Assembly (NCBI RefSeq): GCF_000711695.1
Contig: NW_013546902.1
Coordinates: forward strand, 1-53,070
Reading direction: 5' to 3'
DNA length: 53,070 nt
Source of the DNA: Tilletiaria anomala UBC 951
Taxonomy: Eukaryota; Basidiomycota; Exobasidiomycetes; Georgefischeriales; Tilletiariaceae
Every line of letters begins with the position of its first letter. The first letter of the stretch is position 1. Under the pieces are notes generated by a model that was not told the origin of the DNA, did no database searches, and saw nothing but the letters and a program-made list of their open reading frames with translations. Positions 1 to 12,663 of this stretch are shown here, in pieces. A program made the position numbers and the translations under genes.

Positions 1-1833
1 GGGGGCGGGTCTTGGGGATGTCAAGCGTTGATCAACGGGCACTTGCACTCAACCATTCGACACAAGTATAGCCCCGCCTCGCTCGAACAAAGTAACTTCC
101 GAAAGCACCCCGAGGGCAGGTAGTCTGGGTATTCTCGGCTGTTAGGCAAACAAGGCGAGCCGCGAAGAAATAGGGGCGCAATGTTTCGCTACCCTCCCGT
201 GCTAACCTGAACCTCAGCACCGGGGACAATCTCAAGCTCCCTGCAGTCTCTCCAGGGTGTTTTCACATGGTCAGTGTTTGAGAGGAGCACTGTCGTGCAG
301 CAATTCTCCTCGCAAGCGACGCACCTCTGTCTGCTTTCTGCTCCAGCTTGAAAAGTGCCCCATCCACCTTCGAGACAGCTGATCCGCTTGCCGGTGCTTC
401 ATCTACCGAGAGAGGGCAGGGTATAGCCCTGTGTCATTCTCACAGAGAGACTTGGTGTCTCTGGAGCGTCGAAATGATGAAAGTTGTTCCGTATTCCTCC
501 GCCCAGAGTTGAGGCTCTGCCCTGCTCTGCTAGCCCTCGGTGTGTTCTTTGTCGTCCGTATACTGCGTCGCTAACTCGCAGAATTTGAGTGGCCATAAAA
601 TTCATTAAGGACGCCCATTTCTTGTACGAGTCATTGTTCTTTCATGTTCACTTTCACACCCAGAGAGTTACCAAGAACTTTCGGTATCGTGAAGTTTGAG
701 AGCGTCATTTCAAGCCTGGTATCGTCAGCTCTCGTTGAAGGCCTGATATCAAGCCGGCAGACCTCACGCCTCACAGCCCACGTCTTCATATCCCGACAGA
801 ACTATTATATTCTCGTATTTCTGACAGTAGGCGTCTCAAACTCGACCCCTCCTTTCCATCCACAAGTGACACTCGCTAATGGTGAACGGAGACGATGCAC
901 AGTGAGCGACCAGCCAGAAGGGGTGAACGAATACAAGAACATGGCCAGATATGCCCAAGTGTGCGCATATATCCCAATATACTAAAAGTAGAGGAAGATA
1001 GAAAGTACATGCATGCTCTGTAATAAGCGAGCGAGATGGTAGGGAGCTGGGAGGGATTAAAGGGCCTATGGTTGAGTTATGCGAAGGAGCAAAGAGGGTC
1101 TGGGGACGCTCGTTTCCACAGACGCTTTGATATATGAGGATGTACTCGCCTTCGCCCTTGCTCCAGACGCCTCTTATTTGAAGATTGGAAGACGTAATGA
1201 TGCGATGACGCTTCATCAAATTGGGAAAGAGGAGACTGTATCGCTTTGCGCGGTTCTGCGCCATGCGACCATCCAGGATCTTTGCCCTATATACCTAGAG
1301 TCTGTGCAAATCTAGGCCCTGTGAGAGAGTGCCCATTCTCTCAATTCACACTATTAACCCTGGGACTTGGGAGACACTTGGGCCTGGAGGACTCTAGGTC
1401 CGGATGGTTGATGAGAAGTCGCAGGAGTCTGGTTGACCGCCTTGATATGCCATGTGTGACATACTGACATGTGCATGCGACGGGGTCATGTATTTACAGT
1501 TGTAACCCCTTCAGAGACTCAACGAAACGAATTTGTCTAATCACCATCCGCGTCAGGGTGATTCTGGATTGGTGGCCATATCGCCTATCACACATCACAC
1601 CATTTTAAATGATATCACACATGTCACACCATACTATGCAAATCACGGTGGTCACATTGGCGTCACATATACCGAAGAACAACACATTGACGAAAGCCCA
1701 CCTGTTCGAATGGGGACTTTTGTCACAGCCGGAGGCACACTTCACGAAAACTGAAAACGCCACTAATCATTGGGTCTCCGAGCCAGGGGAGTGTGCTCAT
1801 CACATGCACCAGACATGATAAGGCATCACGCCT

Positions 1834-1950
1834 AAGGATTGTTGATTTTCGTACCATAAGAAGCTGTTGCTTCGTACCTTGACAGGAGGCTTCCAGCCTG
1901 GTCAGCTCCAATATCCTAGGTACGAAGCATCAACTTTGCACAAGTTGCTT
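1834..1950 (+). repeat. hairpin-forming dispersed repeat, copy A
   Basis: This segment matches 4495-4610 when that segment is reverse-complemented. The alignment is nearly gap-free over about 115 bases, with blocks such as TGCTTCGTACC and AAGCATCAACTT shared. Inside it, GCTTCGTACC (1869-1878) and GGTACGAAGC (1919-1928) form a perfect 10-bp inverted repeat around a 40-base loop. The loop contains a smaller possible stem, AGG...CCT, with a 7-base loop. No coding frame or target-site duplication is evident. It may be a MITE-like or SINE-like relic. Confidence 0.6.
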
Positions 1951-4494
1951 CATTTCGCTCTCGTCGTTGTGCATCCAATCTATGCTCTTGTACACTGTAT
2001 CGATCACCTACAGCACGTGTAACTGCGAATATGACCTTCTAGGGCTTTCTGTGCATGTCACACTCGCAATCTACAAGTGTGGCCAAAGCTTCATGTCGAC
2101 CTGGCGCTCGCAAGGATGCCAGAGATGCCTGCTTGGTGCCGTTCAATGCGCGACAGCTGATAATTTTCTGCTTTCTCTAGCTCTGAAAGCTCGCAAATGT
2201 TTGCTAAGTATATGCACTATTTACTCAAGCAAGTCCAATCCGCAGCAAGTATTTGAGCGTCGTCCAATCCATGGTCCTGCGCCAGGAAGGGCTATAGGAC
2301 CTGACCCTCATCGTCGCGGTATGTTTCCCTATAACACTAATCCTCCATCGTGGTCACGATGATTACCTATCAATTCCACGTTTCAAGACGTATTGGACAT
2401 CGTGCGCAAGTTTCAACATCCAGCTTGACCAATCAATCGTTTAGTGATACTTCTTCGCTTTACGCTCAAATGAACACCCATCTTTGCACTGTCTCCACCA
2501 TTTCCAACATCTTCTAAGGGGGAATTCCGTGCATAGGGTCATAGTATACGGGCGTTTGGCTGACTAGGCCTATCACCAAGAGTGACCAGTGAGTCCCTTC
2601 ATTGAGGTTCATGGGCATTAGCACCACTTCCGCGCCTTGTGTGACGAGGTGTCTTTAGCCACACAGCAAAACAAATGATTGACAGTCTGAAGCCTTTCAC
2701 GCGTGTCTGAGCATCACTTACACCATCATCTTTGAAGCCTTCGAGTCTGTGTGCGGCAGTGGGGGATATGCTTGTCCAAAGATACCCCGTGAGAATCAAT
2801 GCCATCCATATACATTTCCACCCTGTCTTGGCATTCGGGGGTTCAGTCCGTTATACGGTGATTATGATCATGAGTCAGTCTGGCTCGATTCTAGGAAGTC
2901 TTGGTGTCAGTTGATCCATATTGTCATGCGTTGTTGAAAGGCTGAAGGTTAGCGATACGCCAGGTTGGTGTGCCGACCATGGCGTATGATGTCATCGGCC
3001 GACCGTGAGTCGTCACCAGGAGGGCCCGTAGAAGCGTTCGGCCGCAGCGGCAAGTGTAGCAGACACAGATCGGGTTCAGCAACCGTCAATCAACATCCTT
3101 GTTTTATATGTGCGGTACATCTTGTATGTGTGCAATACCGTTCTCGCATCGCAGAAATAGTCGTAACACGCATATCATCGCATTCCCTCAATATATCTAG
3201 TCAACAATGAATTCACTGCAACCAATGTCTAGAAAGTGTCGTATCTCTGATCCTTCAGCCCCTCTGCTTCCGGCATTCTGTCCCCTGGAGGTCCCGACCT
3301 TCCTACCCAAAAGAAAGCCACGGTGACGTATGAGTCCGCCACGCCGATCTGCTCACCATATCCGCAATCCCCCAATGTTCTGGGATGTCGTCTTCTAGAA
3401 ACGTTCGGAAGGCATCTATGAAGAACATGCCGAGAAGTCCGACCCGTGGTGCCGCTGCGTCTCCCTGACGTCAATCCTTCGTGCTGAAGTAGTTGTTCCC
3501 AGGAGTACATGGCAGCTCTGTCAAACCAAGCTTAGCGACGGCACAGGTTGCAGCGCGCTACGACCGCAGGAAGCGATTCTCGGTCGAAGGTTTAACGAAA
3601 AATAGGATAGTCGTTCGACTCCGATGCCTGCAACTCTTGCTCTACTATGCAGAAGCCATTCGCTAAACGAATTGCATTAAGTCAGCTTGCACAGACATGC
3701 TCAGGCGCCCCAGCAGGTGTTATTGTAGACTATTCACTGGATCACCTTCAAGTTTGTGCACTTATCTGTGTGCCCTTCAACAGCTCGCCGCACGGTCTCT
3801 GCGAGCCCCTTGGAACTCGTCGAGAATCTGGAGAGGTCTGGCTAGGGCACCGTGCGTGCACTTGTTCATGCACTTGCTGCTGCTTCATAAAAACTGGTTG
3901 GTACCGTTTGATTAGCATCTTGCTGCTACATCAAGCTAATCCGCAAAAGCTAGGAGAGGACACTTGTGCGGCTTTCTCGTTGCTAAGCTCCTGTAGGTTT
4001 TTTTTTTACATTTTCCGACTCTTCCCCAGCATTGTGATGGGTGCAAGGCCTTGGGTAATTCATTGAAAGCTCCAGGCTGCGTCATGATTGTAACCTGTTC
4101 TTTGTTCTCATTACGCACGGTAGGCGCCCAGCTCGCTCGTCGAGAAAGCTAAAGCGTACTCCTCTTTGCCGGTCTGTTGCTGCACTCTTGTGCCTTGTAC
4201 GTTCTCCTCTGGATCATGTTGAAGTCACTGTAGAGTAGTATGGTGGCACATGGTTGCCCGTCCAACCATATCAGGATAGAGGCCTTGCTCATTTTTCGAC
4301 ATACGAAGAGGTAGGCAATCAAAGAGCATCCGTAAAAGTGTGTATTCAATGAAGAGGGAGTATGATTTAGTGCCTCGAATGATGACCGATATCGAGTTGA
4401 GGATCCTGGGCGTCGTCTCCATGGTGCACGATGTGGAAAAAACATGTTCATATGCCGTTCAGTCGAACTCAGGAGGGATGGCAGTAGTGAAGTC

Positions 4495-4610
4495 AGCCAA
4501 CTTGCGAAAAGTTGATGCTTTGTACCTAAAACGTAGTGCGGAACGGGATCGAAGCCCTCGTCTGGGTACGAAGCAGAACCTTCTTACCGTACCAAAATCA
4601 AACAACCCTT
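4495..4610 (-). repeat. hairpin-forming dispersed repeat, copy B
   Basis: Second, inverted copy of the 1834-1950 repeat. Read on the minus strand it keeps the outer arms GCTTCGTACC and GGTACAAAGC (one mismatch) and the small inner stem. That inner stem is GGG...CCC here against AGG...CCT in copy A, a paired change compatible with a conserved fold. The inner loop, CTTCGAT, sits in a block loosely like a Pol III B box, so a tRNA-derived SINE is possible but unproven. Confidence 0.6.
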
Positions 4611-5160
4611 GTCACTTTCTAGAATCACAACACGATATGTGAGAGATTTCAATGCAACCAGTTAAATTACTGACGTGACATACATACTGACACAATGGAC
4701 ACACAGCACCCGCGCTAACAAGTGGTGGGTGGTCCCCACAAGCTTCCCACACCAATTACATCAGTGCACATACCATGAACATCACACCCGCGTGGCGCAC
4801 GCATGCAGCTGTGTTTGGTGACCCGGAGATCTGGACCTGTTTCAGTCGTCCGACCACAAAAGTGTGAAGATGCAAGCTGCAAATGCAAATGTATTGCAGG
4901 TACTATGTATAAACAGTAATGTGCACACTGCAGTGTGAACGATTTTTGTGAAGCCCGGAAGAGATGCGAGGCAATATGTGCCGCCTGCGAGACGGCATGG
5001 GACGGTCGCTGGAATATACTGGCTGCACGCTGCTACACAGCTCTGCAGCCTGCAGCCAATGGGTCTCAGTGGCTGTAACAATCTATACATCAACCTGTGA
5101 CGACGATGATGGTGATCACTTCGAAGACTGCACAATTGGCGCACAAATTGTCGCTCCACC

Positions 5161-7307
5161 ATCATAGATGTCCATTCGCTACACAAATGACACGAAGGAG
5201 GATTTTTCACTCTTTGCTCCTTCACAAGGCCAGCCAAAATGGTTAGTACTTGACCCTCTTGACGATCCGAACCATTTGCTCCTGTGTCGTGGGCCGGTGT
5301 CCTTTTCTTCCAGTCAAAAGACAGACAGCTCGACGACGACGGACTCCTTTCTTCAACTTCAACAGCCCTTTCCAGGGTCTCTGTGCTGTGCTGTCAGCCT
5401 CTCCCATTGGCACGACCCGACTCGACTCAACCCAGCCGACGCGGCGTGCTTCTTTTGCGTCCCATTCTTGGTACTTGCTGCTATTGCTTTCACTTGTGAG
5501 TTCAAGTCTTCAAAAGTACAGCAACGAAGAAGTGCTGGCAAGCGATTCGGTGGAGATAGAAACCGGTCGAGGTGACATGCACAGGTAGCGTCGAGCGGAT
5601 CGTTGCAAAATGATCTACTGCTTCATAGACGTGCTCAGTGTGTGGACATTCCATCGAGAAGCTGGATCAGCGATCAGCATTGCGAGGATACCGCTGCCAT
5701 GATGGTAACGAGCAAGCTCCAGCGGATACTCTCGATCGATGAGGAAAGTGGCTGGGGGCGGAGGGGATCTGATTTTGGCAAGGGTCTATGGCCTTTTCGA
5801 AGTTGCTATTATATTATATACAAGCCATTCAGGCATCTCAGCCGCTTGGAGTAGGAGATGGGCACAAACCAGGATGCAAATATGGAAAGAGGGATGGCTC
5901 GCATGCTTTGACGACCTGCCTGGACTTGCTCGACATTCAGCCGGCAGACTTGCCTTGCTGTGCTTTTTCGCTCGCCTTCGGACGATTTAGAACCGCTCCG
6001 AAAGCTCGCGAACAAGGAGAAAGGAAGAGGCAGGGAGGACACGACCGGTGCGGGTGGAGTGGATGGGTGCGTGCGGGTGGGCGTCGCGTGCGTGGGCGCG
6101 CGTGCGTGTGAGACTTCGAGGAGCGGAACGCAGCAGGGCGAGGAATGCGCGTGGCTGGCGGGATAGAGATGCGGGGTGCTGTGGTGGTGGGCGTGGCGTG
6201 CGTTCGTGTTGTTTGGCGCGCGCGCGTTTGGCATCTGGCGCGTTGTCGCTGGCACAGGAGCCCAGAACAACACACAAACTCAACTGCAGACAGACACGGA
6301 TTTGGCTCATTCCTTGCTTGCCCTTCCTTTTCCACATCACCACAACGGCCCTGCACACCATTTGCCGCTCGACACTCGCCAACATCGTCCATCATCCATA
6401 TCCACGTCCCCCTGCTGCGTTCTATTGGCGTTCTCTCTCTGTTACAATGACGCGGCTCCTTGCAGCAGCAGCAGCTCCGCTGCCCTTTCCTTACGGGGCG
6501 TCCGTATTCGGAGTCTGTGAGCACGTCGGCTGTGTGTGAGTGCTTGATGCCGCTTCGAGCTTTCTATCATGCCTTGTAGACCGTATGTGCTAACGCGATG
6601 GCAAGCTGTCTCAGCGTCCTACACAGGCTTTTCGTCTCTCGTGCCATCAGAGCCACCAGCCTGCGCTCCGCTGTCGCCGACTTCGATTCCGGCTAAGCGT
6701 ACGGACTCACATGCGCGTGCCGCTTGTCCTTAGCCCTTATCCTTCATTCGACGGTGAAGATCACCTCGATCCACGCGCGTCCGCATTCACTCACGCCAGC
6801 CAACGGCCACAGCCTTGCGTGCGCTTTGCAGGTCATCACAGGTGCACAAGCTTTCAGCGCCGTATGAACATTGCATTGCTATCATTCTATTATCCGCTTT
6901 GTGAGTGCGCATGCCTATCGCCCCTATGTTTGCTTCTCAATGTGGTCGGCTTGCCACGGCTTGCTTTCCGCTGCGAGCGTAATTTCAAGCCAGACCGTCG
7001 GTCATCTCCATGTCTAGCAGAGGCACCTGCAAACCACCACTACCTTCCCCACCATTATCCCCATCACACATCTTTATATATCGGCTGATCACCATCGACC
7101 ATCATCGCTGACCCTATTGTCTCTGTATCATCTTAACCCTCTTTCCGTCCTCACCATCTCTCCACGACTCCCTTTCGACACACTCCTCACGCTCCTGTTC
7201 ACCTTCCCACGGTCTTTACCTTCTCTCGTACACTCGGTCTCCCACACTCCCTACAGATCTATAGACAGCATCTTCAACCTTTGCCCCCTCACGTTGTGAC
7301 AATCATC
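5161..7307 (+). promoter_or_regulatory. long promoter/leader region of the G1 cyclin gene
   Basis: About 2.1 kb with no supportable gene lies upstream of the cyclin start. The middle part (about 6040-6260) is rich in GTGCG/GCGTG words, which creates long antisense open frames of low complexity. The last 300 bases (about 7010-7300) are strongly pyrimidine-rich (CACC, CTCTC, CCTTC), as expected for a fungal core promoter and 5' leader. Several short open frames precede the cyclin ATG and could act as upstream ORFs. I cannot place the transcription start or any operator. Confidence 0.4.
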
Positions 7308-8934
7308 ATGCCGCCATCTGCAAACACAGCCAGTTATCTCAGCCACCGTGGCTCGTTCTACAACCGATGCCGTCAAGACTCTGCCGGGTCGAATTCGAGC
7401 TCGGGCAGTGTCAGAGGGAAGCGAAAGGCACCTGCAGGAAGGGTATCGGGCACTCCATCCTCGCTGCAACGCGCAGCTATCCTGGCTGCCTCACAAGAAC
7501 TGGCGCGTCAGGAAGGCTCCCAATCCACCTTTTCCGAATCGTCTTCATCTGGCTCCTCTGTTACCTCTCTCTCGACCACGAACAGCATGGCCAGCGGCAG
7601 CAAGGTCAAAATTGAGTCGATGCGACCATCGGAATCGGCACGGAGCATCTTGTTGGAGAATGAGTACCAAGAAGAGGCCATCAAGCACATGTTTGCTATG
7701 GAGGTGAGCGTGTATACGACTTCTTTGTTCCATTGATCACGGTCTGATCCGTCTATCTTCGTCACAGGCACAAACGATGTCGTCGCTCGAGCTCATGGAC
7801 GTGCAGCCAGAGCTGCGTTGGTTCATGAGACCGTATCTTGTCGACTTTCTCATCGAGATTCACCAGACCTTTGGCCTTCGCGCCGAGACGCTCTTCCTCA
7901 CCCTCAACATTGTCGACCGCTATGTATCCAAGCGCATCGTTTACAAGCGGCATTATCAGCTCGTCGGCTGTGCAGCACTGCTCATCGCTGCCAAGTACGA
8001 GGACTCAAAGGACCGAGTTCCAACCATCCAGGAGCTCAGCCAGATGTGTTGCAATGCCTACGATGAGTCAGCATTCACCCAGATGGAGGGGCACGTCCTC
8101 GCAACCATCGGCTGGAATTTGGGCCACCCGACTGCGGAAGCTTGGCTTCGCATCGCCTGCGTCAAGTCCGCCGAGAGTCACAGTGCACAGAGCATTGCCC
8201 GCTTCCTAATGGAGCTCAGTTTGTTCCACCGTGATTTTATCGCTATCACGCCGTCTGCTCTTGCCACCGGTGCACTTATCTTGGCTCGCTACATCTGCCT
8301 TAGGGACAACAATGAGTTTGAGAAGGGCGTCACCGAGGAGGCAGCAGGCGCTGCCCGCCTCCTGGATGCAATCCTGAGCGAGAACCTTCAGGACGTCTCG
8401 TCGATCTTAACCAAGAAGTACTCCAGCTCGGCATTTGGCGACGCCTCTGCTCGTGTGCGCAGCTACTATCTCCGCAACACGGCTGCATCAACTGCTAAGG
8501 CATCTTCACCTGCGTCGCGCGTTACCCTCCTTCCCGCCCAGATGGTTGGCAGCTCATCCAGCTCTCGAGGCGAATTCGAAGATGATGACAACTCGGAGCG
8601 TTCACGGTGCACCACACCGTCCTCGATGGCATCAACCCCTTCGCGTTGCGGTGTGGATGAAGACGATGACGACGATGACATGCCTCTCACGCCGTTGTCT
8701 TTGCATTCTCTTCACGATCCGCTCGGCGCCGCTCAGATTGCAGCGGGGATGCAGGCGCACGCCGTGACGAACGCCGTCAAGGGCAAGGAGAGCATGCTTC
8801 CAGCCAGCTCTAGCCACGACGCCATGTCTACCAAGGCATCCTTCCTCGGCAACGGCGGCCTCACCGCTCCGGCAGCTGCCGCGACACGACCGCCTCTGCG
8901 CAGCGTCAGCTGGGACTGCAACATGCAAGCATGA
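7308..8934 (+). CDS. CLN1: G1 cyclin (Puc1/Cln type)
   Basis: Two exons, 7308-7703 and 7768-8934, give 520 residues; the 64-nt intron runs GTGAGC to CAG. The first ATG of the frame (7308) is used; the open frame extends upstream only through a TTG. Residues 1-130 are Ser-rich and probably disordered. The cyclin box spans about 139-255 and contains MRPYLVDFLIEIHQTFGL, NIVDRYVSKR and YQLVGCAALLIAAKYED, matching fungal G1 cyclins of the S. pombe Puc1 and U. maydis Cln1 kind better than mitotic B cyclins. A second cyclin fold follows to about 350. The tail is rich in Ser, Asp and Glu, PEST-like, consistent with rapid turnover. The expected role is to bind and activate the Cdk1-type kinase in G1. 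The family call is firm; exact orthology (Cln1 versus Puc1/Cln3) is inferred. Confidence 0.9.
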
Positions 8935-11900
8935 CTGAATCTCAAAAGTGCATTCTCCTGCAGCTGTGTACACGCGTACGCACGGACGCAAGAACAAGAC
9001 AACCTTGTTGTGACCTCTGCATCAATCCCACTGTAGCACTACGAACAGCATCGCAAGACCGACCGCTCCTTAATCCGTGGCGTCCGCTCGGTCCATTCAA
9101 CTTCAGAGCAAATCAACCCCGCCGCATCTAACTATGTCTCACATCCACACTCACACACCCACACAAACAGCACAGCCAATTGCATTTGATACCCTTCAAG
9201 CTGGCAGCATACACCAATTCATATATGGTCCGCTTCAACTTTTCATCAATTTCCAGTTCTCATCCCGGCTTGGCCGATGCCTCGCCCCAACTATCTGTAA
9301 CAGCATACCTCTTAATCATAACAAAACTACATTCTTGCCCTTCGTGAACTTTGCGTGCGCCGACTGTGCATCAGCGTTCTCGCTTCTTTGTTTATTTGCT
9401 CCATGCTTCCATCTCGTTTCATCGCTTCGTAAAGCTGATATCAGTGATTATGCAATCAACAATCTCGACTGCCACGGGCGCACGGTACATGCCCCGTGTG
9501 CGCACCTCGAGGCACATGGCTACGGGTACGGTGGGCGACCCGCGAAGTGTGAGTTGGTGCGAGGCCCTGGCCATGTAACCAGAAACATCCTGTGATGTCC
9601 TGACAATCTGGTACACACATCAATTCTACTCCACGCCAGAGAGTCCAGAGTCTAGAGTCTAGGCAACGTGTCCCATGTCTCCCGCGGTCCCGCAATAAAA
9701 CATATTATCATAGCACATGCAACCAGGGTATCATCCCATATCTCCAGCAGTTTCCAGCTCAGCGCCTACGCGCAGGCATGATAGCCTGGCCTCGAGGCTC
9801 AAGCACACATTTGACTGGCGAATGGATTTGGAGTGCAGACCTCACGCTGCGGTAAGTAATAGTGCCACGATAGTGGTATATGGCGCTCTCAGACGGCGAG
9901 CACCAGCATCGGGATGCGGAACAGGAGGGGAGCGATTGTTTTGTTGAGGCAAGACTAGAGATTCACAGGGATACGCAGCCTGGCGCTAGTCCGTCGCTAG
10001 TCCAGCCGGAGCTGCGCATCGACAATCGACGGTCTTGGTCTTGGACCATTAATTTCTTAGGTCCGCATCCGGCGTCTGTTTCCAAACTTTTGTAATTGGT
10101 GTGACATGTGACAACTTGCGATGTGTGACAAGCTTTGTGATATGTGACACATGACATGTGGCATGGACTATAGAGCCGCAGCAGAGGTGCGCCGCACGCA
10201 GCGCTGACGCAGCTGAGCGCCCAGGCCTCAGCCAGAGGCAGTGTGGCAGGGGGTTGCCTTTGAGCGCCTTGGTACGTCGGAGGGCATCGGCGCCTTCAGC
10301 ACCTCAGCAGACGCTGGCGCTAGCCGGCTACGCAGGCGATCGAGCAGTTGCCCAATGAATGTCTCGTGTCGTGCGGAGAAAGTCAGCATTTGGGATGCGT
10401 TCGTTTGGCTGTCCGCGTCAGCAATTTCACTTCTGGGTTCGTCCATAGAGACGAGACTGGGTGGGTCGGTGCAGTGATTTATTCGCTGTTCCAGTCGTCG
10501 CGCACCAAAATTGTCGATGACCCTACAGTCCACGTCGTGTCGATTTAGCTAGTCCGCAGGCTGGATTGTGGACGAACACAGCTTGGGGCTGGTGCGTACG
10601 CGAAAATCCTGTTAGCTTGGATGGCGCGCCATCGGTGCAACATTTTTTTGGCTCGGGTTTTGTATGTGCGAGTGAGCATGGGAATGTGATATGTGATATG
10701 TGATGTACAAGTGGCAGTCCATAATCGCGTGATAACGTGTGAAGCTAGACACGTGACGGAGCCCTTAGGCATCCACATTTTGTCCACACAACGAGGGTGT
10801 GTCAGGCGCCGCACGGATAGAATAGTGGGGATTTGTTTGTTGAGTGTCACGATTCCGACCTCAAATTTCCGCTACATGCGTCCGAGCGACAGACTTCGCT
10901 GGCTACTTGTCTCTATTGGGCAGTCGGCCCTGGTCTAGTCCAGCGTCAGCCCAGTGGGTGCTGAAAGTAGCCAAGGTCCGCAGGCACTTGTCGGTAGTCG
11001 GCATATGACTGACAGACCGCAGGCTACATATCATATATCAATATCAATGGGCAGATGCTACCCAGTACGCAGGGGCCTACCAGGGCTGCCCGTACTTTCC
11101 CACACTTTGCTCGTGACAGGGCGCAGAGCGCTACAGATGTAAAGACACAACTGATTTCGCTTTCTCTGGACTCTAGTGTAAATTTGCTCCGCAGTAGGGT
11201 AGAGTGCCGAGTGTGGAGGACCGATAGTCTGCATGGTCACGTCTTCAGCGATCAGCACCAGACACCTGACGTTTGACGTTTAATGCAACGGCGCTACATA
11301 TAGTCACACGCACAAAAATCAAAGTCGGCTCGACGCCTGATGCTCGTGAACCCGTGACGTTTGAGGCAAGCCGACCCTTGGAGCACGAAGTGCGAAGACT
11401 GATGCAACACTCGATGAAGGAGAGGCTCAAGCCTGGCAAAGCGGGGCAGAGCAGAGCAGAGAAATATCAGAACTTCAGAAGTTGACGGCGAAACGTGAGT
11501 CTCGTTTCTGAGACAGACAATGTCGAAACAATTCCCGTAATGATTTCAATGAAGTGTGATACTGTGCTCTGTGCTCTGTGATACGGATGGGTGCTCGTGA
11601 TCCTTGATGGTGATGCTTGTGATGTGTGCGTGATGAGTGAAGCGATGCAGTTAGCGATGCGAGAGGAAAAATGTGATTGTGCTTATGAATACAACTTACC
11701 TTTATTGAAGTCCTCGACGGCTCGATGAATAGCAGTCTCGGCGAAAACAAGACCGAAAAAACTAAAGTTTTTGACCCTATCCCTATTTTGCGTGAGAGCC
11801 GCACACTTATAGGAGCGCTTGTTGGATTTTGTGGCGTGCAGACAACAGCTTGAGATGCTTATGACATGCTTGGCCCTTAAGACACACTCACTACTGACTC

Positions 11901-12663
11901 CTCACCCTTCCTCTTTGCCTCAACGTTCGATCATCGGGTGGTCCATAAGTTTCAGACCTGCTTGCAGCGGTCGAATTCTTGGTTCTCTATGCAAGCCATC
12001 CAGTGATCAAAGCAGCCCGGCTGCGCCGACTAGGAAGTGTGCTAGTGCCCCGTTCATTCAGACCCCTCCGTGCACCTGCCAGATGCCAGCGCGATCTCGT
12101 AGCCAATAACATCTTCGATCGGAATGCGCTAGAGTAGAGTGCGCTGTCTCGTGCGTATTTCTCAGCTTGGTCGACAGCAGCGACGATAGGACGATCTGTC
12201 GTATTGTCCACAGCTCCAAAAACACGCACGGAATTGTTTCCGATCATCCAGTTGTTTCGTATCCCAAACGAGTTGTAGGTCCCAGCCGGTCAGCCACCGG
12301 CTAGAGTGTACTTTTAACACGCTCGATGGCGGCCGTCGTGCAGAACGTATCATCTCGCACTCTCCAGAAAACACAAGCTCCGTATGGCACGTGGATCAAT
12401 GAGACGCGCCAAGCCAGAGAGACTTTCGAGCTTTTGTGCATTGCGGATGCGTAAATGTTACAATGGGCGATGAGCGCTTCATCGTCCGTGAGAACATGCC
12501 TAAGGGAGGAAGTGCATGCGGTGGTGAAGGACAAGCGCGTCCCTAGCAGAAGGCATCAGGGCCTCCGTGTGGAGCAGATCCGCCTAGACCCAGATCTACA
12601 GTAGACATGAGAAAGTGCAGAGCGCTCGCGGTGCGATGAACATATCGATCGGCATTGCCGCAC
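8935..12663. other. 3.7-kb gene-poor spacer
   Basis: No confident gene. Small open frames exist on both strands. Two minus-strand stretches look slightly protein-like: 10228-10533, with the stretch FIGQLLDRLRSRLAPASAEV, and 11987-12534, listed separately. Neither has a recognisable domain or a clean exon model. TGTGACA-type tracts occur at about 10095-10165 and TGTGATA words at 10684-10705. A short direct duplication (GAGTCTAGAGTCTAG) lies near 9648-9662. The block probably includes the 3' flank of the cyclin gene and the 3' flank of eL30. Confidence 0.5.
11987..12534 (-). CDS. possible gene or gene relic, unrecognised
   Basis: Two overlapping minus-strand frames look more coding than background. 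One (12301-12534) contains TSSLRHVLTDDEALIAHC and VPYGACVFWRVRDD. A second frame (about 11987-12260) contains SVRVFGAVDNTTDRP and VAAVDQAEKYARDSA. They could be exons of one small protein, or pieces of a decayed gene. I could not find a splice junction that joins them in frame, nor a credible start, and I do not recognise the family. The position, just beyond the 3' end of eL30 and transcribed in the same direction, gives no functional clue. Confidence 0.2.

Larger units (their letters stand above)
1..5160. other. gene-poor left end
   Basis: I see no supportable gene here. Open frames are at most about 140 codons, occur in all frames, and carry no domain I recognise. The sequence looks less GC-rich than the genes to the right. 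It contains two copies of a short hairpin-forming repeat, described separately, and tracts rich in TGTCACA/TGTGACA words around 1580-1660. I looked for tRNA, rRNA and transposase signatures and found none convincing. It may be subtelomeric or decayed transposon-derived DNA, but the sequence alone does not show which. Confidence 0.6.

Noticed and set aside
4497-4610. tRNA gene on the minus strand, suggested by a B-box-like CTTCGATCCC
   Set aside because: The T-arm is off by one position and no acceptor stem or anticodon arm can be folded; kept only as a repeat.
5937-6524. 195-codon minus-strand open frame rich in Arg, Pro and Thr
   Set aside because: It arises from a GTGCG-rich low-complexity tract in the cyclin upstream region; overlapping frames on both strands are equally long, and no domain is present.
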